DNA of 7,370 nt from Desulfobulbaceae bacterium (lineage in GTDB: Bacteria > Desulfobacterota > Desulfobulbia > Desulfobulbales > Desulfocapsaceae): assembly GCA_027067035.1 (NCBI GenBank), contig JAMOMO010000383.1:1-7370 (forward strand), read 5' to 3'. The translations under genes and the position numbers were made by a program. Within the stretch, counting starts at the first letter, position 1. Every line of letters begins with the position of its first letter. The notes beneath the pieces were generated by a model, which saw nothing but the letters and a program-made list of their open reading frames with translations, had not been told where the DNA came from and made no database searches. Positions 6,101 through 7,370 of this stretch are shown here, piece by piece.

Positions 6101-7370
6101 CAACGGGGACATCATTGATATCAGTTACCTGAACCTGTACCAGACTGCTTTCCCGGTTGCCTTCCCCGTCTTCAACGGTGTAGTAAAATCCGGCATCATT
6201 GCCCGAATAATCCATATCGGGAGTAAAGGTGACCGTATCGCCTTCAACGCTTATGCTGCCATGCACAGTTTCGCCAAAGGAGATAAACTGCAGGGTGCCG
6301 TCGTTGTCATGGTCGTTGGCAAGGAGTGCGGATATGGTGGTGGAAACGGCTGTCTCTTCCGTGGTGTGCAGGCTGTCGTCACCAAAATCGGTACTGTCAT
6401 TTACGGAGAGGATATCGAGATGCAGACTGCCGGAGAGTTCTCCACCGTTGCCATCTGTTGCGGTATAGTCAAGCACTGCATCCCCGTGGTAATTGCTGTC
6501 CGGGGTAAAGGTATAGGTGCCGTTTTGTTCCGTGACTGTACCGTTGCTGATATTTGTGATTGTACTGATGGTGATTATATCCCCGTCCGGGTCACTGATA
6601 AAGCGGCTGATGGTGGCAGCGTCGAAGGTGATGATCTGATCTTCACCGGTGCTGAGGGTATCTGCAATTTGTTCCGGTGTATCATTGACTCCGGTCACAT
6701 TTACGGAAACCGTTGTGCTTTCCTGGTTGCCGTCCGCGTCTTCAACCAGATAGTCAAATCCGGCATTATTGCCGTAATAGTCAGTGTCGGGGGTAAAGGT
6801 GATATTGTCGCCCTCCATGCTCACAGTGCCGTGGAACGCTGCTCCGATCCCTGCAAAGGCAAGGGGCCCTTCCACATCCGTATCGTTGGCCAGGAGAATA
6901 TCCGTTGTGGTGGAGACGGCTGTCTCTTCCGTGGTGTTAAGAATATCTGCACCAAAAGTTGTGGCATCGTTTACCGGGGTGATCGCGAGGTTCAGACTGC
7001 CGGAAAGGGTTCCGCCGTTGCCGTCCGTTGCCGAATAGTCAAGGGAGGCGGCTCCGTGGTAATTGGCGTTTGGGCTAAAGGTGTAGGTTCCGTTTTGTTC
7101 CGTGACTGTGCCGTTTGTTACGTTGCTGATGGAAGTCAGGTTTACGCTGTCCCCGTCACTGTCTGTGATAAATTGTGACACCGTTGCGCTGTCAAATACC
7201 AGCGCCTGATCTTCGTTGATATCCAGGGTATTACCTGCCTGCACGGGTGCGTCATTTTCATTGCTGACTGTTACCGATACAAATTCGGTGGATTCATGGC
7301 CTGTATCATCGGCCACGGTATAGGAGAATCCGGCTTCTGCTCCTGCGTAATCCGCATCCGGGGTAAAGGT
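3174..7370 (-). CDS. Giant tandem-95 / cadherin-like repeat protein, probable type I secreted surface adhesin (5' end outside window)
   Basis: The reading frame is open from the right edge to TGA at 3176-3174, giving 1398 residues. Residues here are counted from the first codon at 7370-7368. The GTG at 7316-7314 is internal and not the start, because repeat sequence continues upstream of it. Residues 1-1010 are tandem Ca-binding beta-sandwich domains, with LLANDxDxDGD or DxDGD near the start of most units, NYxG/DYxG in the middle, YxVxDGxG near the end and VNDxP at the joints. Residues 1011-1106 are a repeat-like domain without Ca motifs. Residues 1122-1253 are an EF-hand-like module opening with SPVVLDLDGDGVELLG, known from many type I secreted proteins. 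The last 145 residues are acidic. Classical RTX nonapeptides (GGxGxDxUx) are absent. The gene sits first in the operon with its exporter, which fits a self-encoded substrate. A role in adhesion or biofilm is inferred from the family; an enzyme or toxin domain in the unseen N-terminus cannot be excluded. Confidence 0.93.
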   Translation of the reverse strand, partial: TFTPDADYAGAEAGFSYTVADDTGHESTEFVSVTVSNENDAPVQAGNTLDINEDQALVFDSATVSQFITDSDGDSVNLTSISNVTNGTVTEQNGTYTFSPNANYHGAASLDYSATDGNGGTLSGSLNLAITPVNDATTFGADILNTTEETAVSTTTDILLANDTDVEGPLAFAGIGAAFHGTVSMEGDNITFTPDTDYYGNNAGFDYLVEDADGNQESTTVSVNVTGVNDTPEQIADTLSTGEDQIITFDAATISRFISDPDGDIITISTITNISNGTVTEQNGTYTFTPDSNYHGDAVLDYTATDGNGGELSGSLHLDILSVNDSTDFGDDSLHTTEETAVSTTISALLANDHDNDGTLQFISFGETVHGSISVEGDTVTFTPDMDYSGNDAGFYYTVEDGEGNRESSLVQVQVTDINDVPVALHDQRYISEDQAIIFDQTEMQSFLHDADGDTLSFTSITEVTGGSFSQNNGQYTFTPHADYYGTGHFSYSVSDGRGGELSGAMDLHILPVNDLPQITETTAVMTEDGEITFDTAALMAGASDVEDGVDLRFMGITASDHGDGWVDDSGMLHFLPDDDFFGTATLHYGVSDTEAGTGTGLITVTVLGENDAPQAVDDDHILAWSNNSYDNVYSPFVLLANDYDMDGDLLNISTLGAAKHGTVSLDASGNLHYQAANDDWVGVDSFSYTVTDGNGEESRATATIDVKLNTSPDAYSEILFTQEDIINVIDQETLLANDSDIDGDSLFISAVGNAEHGTVSLDANGKVVFTPELNYNNNYPGQASFEYTVSDGISDPVTAVAFVEIDPVNDAPVLVPERIDGAVEDNSFSFTASQLMTNDYDVEMQSAYETDSITFTGIVGAAHGSLAYDPASDTIYYVPVANFCGVETFQYQVTDSFGAVSTCTSEIYVQPVNDNPIAQEDIASPAETYIWNKYSIAGLVANDFDVDGDSLTIVNPYVSSGSADVKIEDGYLWVKPSTGQHNVEISYTVSDGHGGTAPSRLIMNQIVEHNFAPEISINLAGWTVDGANGFYNVDFYVSTQDRNPGDIVTVSAAQVSWGGTVTKQSNTLFKYAGILVYHSTSSFTLTASDQQGASGTIYVQMQGGTEPGLGYYDYTFSYIYSPVVLDLDGDGVELLGIEEGVTFDWNSDTVAESTGWVAADDGFLAYDYDHDGTVTKADELVLKDYLPGATTDLEGLKAFDSNNDGIFSKADESWRDFGVWQDKNTNGVSDEGEFQSLEDAGITAIELESDGHQEDVAGNTVYGSAAYHNDDGTIGELADVALQGEDIAVQDAESESDEAVINNSNPGSEESPSAEPQSDATGPESQQETEDVAIPDEAEINRIAQQIQSDAAAGAQTDDSGLDTTTDVGMDDVDFDDDEDDPLQDDSSSDELFPMAA
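3177..3611 (-). other. Acidic lysine-free C-terminal tail with probable type I secretion signal (in the adhesin)
   Basis: The last 145 residues contain no Lys and a single Arg (1343) and are rich in Asp, Glu, Ser, Gln and Ala. A short block (NTVYGSAAYHNDDG, then ELADVALQ) still resembles the end of the preceding family module. Then comes a Ser/Glu/Pro-rich linker, a possible amphipathic helix (IPDEAEINRIAQQIQSDAAA), an Asp cluster (DDVDFDDDEDDPLQDD) and a short hydrophobic end ELFPMAA. Type I signals are C-terminal, uncleaved and often acidic with a few hydrophobic end residues, which fits, but the exact signal is inferred. Confidence 0.65.
3612..4007 (-). other. EF-hand-like Ca-binding module (in the adhesin)
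   Basis: Four Ca-loop candidates follow one another, numbered from the first codon in the window: DLDGDGVE at 1127-1134; DYDHDGTVTKAD at 1168-1179; DSNNDGIFSKAD at 1201-1212; DKNTNGVSDEGE at 1223-1234. The second and third have Asp in loop position 12, as in dockerin loops; the fourth has the classical Glu. A degenerate DWNSDTVAE lies between the first and second, followed by TGWVAADDGFLAYD, a block common in type I secreted proteins. The module would fold on export into Ca-rich surroundings. Confidence 0.85.
4053..4340 (-). other. Repeat-like domain without Ca motifs plus aromatic linker (in the adhesin)
   Basis: About 96 residues begin with NFAPEISINLAGW, resembling a joint between repeats, and end near SFTLTASDQQGASGTIYVQM, resembling the last strands of a cadherin-like domain. 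The DxDGD and LLAND Ca motifs are missing. Just after it, at about 4008-4040, comes a strongly aromatic stretch (YYDYTFSYIY) leading into the EF-hand-like module. I read it as a degenerate capping domain between the repeat array and the C-terminal module; this is inference. Confidence 0.55.
4341..5831 (-). repeat. Five diverged cadherin-like repeats (R6-R10)
   Basis: These units continue the array but are longer and less alike: R6 5541-5831 (97 residues), R7 5244-5540 (99), R8 4944-5243 (100), R9 4632-4943 (104), R10 4341-4631 (97). R6 is A-like (TEDGEITFD), which breaks the A/B alternation after A3. R7, R8 and R10 are B-like, each with a clean Ca motif (LLANDYDMDGD, LLANDSDIDGD, LVANDFDVDGD). 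In R9 the Ca loop is changed and expanded (MTNDYDVEMQSAYETDS), and R9 holds the only two cysteines in the visible protein. Confidence 0.85.
5832..7370 (-). repeat. Alternating A/B 95-residue repeats, 570 bp super-period
   Basis: The joint motif ND recurs at strictly equal steps of 285 bp. Units: B0 (7257-7370, partial), A1 (6972-7256), B1 (6687-6971), A2 (6402-6686), B2 (6117-6401), A3 (5832-6116). A units carry EDQ near the start, DxDGD, then NGTYTF and DGNGGxLSGS. B units carry TTEETAVSTT, LLAND, HGxxSxEGD and TFTPDxDY. By hand count A1 and A2 share about 59 of 95 residues and B1 and B2 about 57 of 95, while A and B differ strongly from each other. The repeating unit is therefore the AB pair of 190 residues. 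The 95-residue period and motifs fit the group annotated as tandem-95 repeat proteins, related to cadherin-like and VCBS domains. Confidence 0.92.

Noticed and set aside
5508..7178. A 556-codon open frame on the plus strand opposite the repeats
   Set aside because: It lies antisense to clear repeat coding sequence. Because the repeats are multiples of 3 bp and similar to each other, a stop-free antisense frame in one unit carries into the next. The translation has no recognisable fold.
6972..7256. Regular spaced repeats considered as a CRISPR-like or satellite array
   Set aside because: The 285/570 bp periods are in frame and encode protein domains with conserved residues; the DNA identity follows from the protein repeats.
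7314..7316. GTG as a possible start of the adhesin
   Set aside because: The frame stays open upstream to the window edge, and residues such as TFTPDADYAG match the end of a B repeat, so the GTG is an internal Val codon.

Overview
The window carries three genes on the minus strand. Read in transcription order (right to left) they are: the C-terminal 1398 residues of a giant secreted repeat protein (3174-7370, start beyond the right edge), a HlyB/RtxB-type type I secretion ABC transporter (1020-3170, complete), and a HlyD-type membrane fusion protein (1-1018, C-terminus beyond the left edge). The genes are almost touching, with 3 bp and 1 bp between stop and next start. There is no non-coding stretch worth the name, and I see no RNA gene, mobile element, CRISPR array, promoter or terminator.

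Region by region: 4341-7370 encodes tandem cadherin/VCBS-like Ca-binding domains, most of them close to 95 residues. The upstream part (5832-7370) is a regular alternation of two repeat types, A and B, with an exact 190-residue (570 bp) super-period. The downstream part (4341-5831) is a series of more diverged repeats of 97-104 residues. They are followed by a repeat-like domain without Ca motifs (about 4053-4340), an EF-hand-like Ca-loop module (3612-4007), and a very acidic, lysine-free tail (3177-3611) that probably holds the type I secretion signal. The ABC transporter has an N-terminal C39-like domain whose catalytic residues are missing, then a transmembrane domain and a complete ATPase domain. 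The fusion protein has one N-terminal membrane segment, split lipoyl-like halves and a long coiled-coil hairpin.

Together these genes form a substrate plus exporter operon. The ABC protein and HlyD-like adaptor would join an outer membrane TolC-like channel (not in the window) to move the repeat protein to the outside in one step. There it would fold on binding Ca2+ and most likely act as a surface adhesin or matrix protein.

The organism must be a Gram-negative, because a HlyD adaptor only makes sense with two membranes. Base composition looks close to balanced. A proteobacterium in the broad sense or a Desulfobacterota member would fit, but this is a guess and the window holds no taxonomic marker. 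The system as a whole is a recognised type. The less ordinary points are the two-type repeat super-period, the absence of classical RTX nonapeptides, a lone cysteine pair in one repeat, and a changed ABC signature motif.
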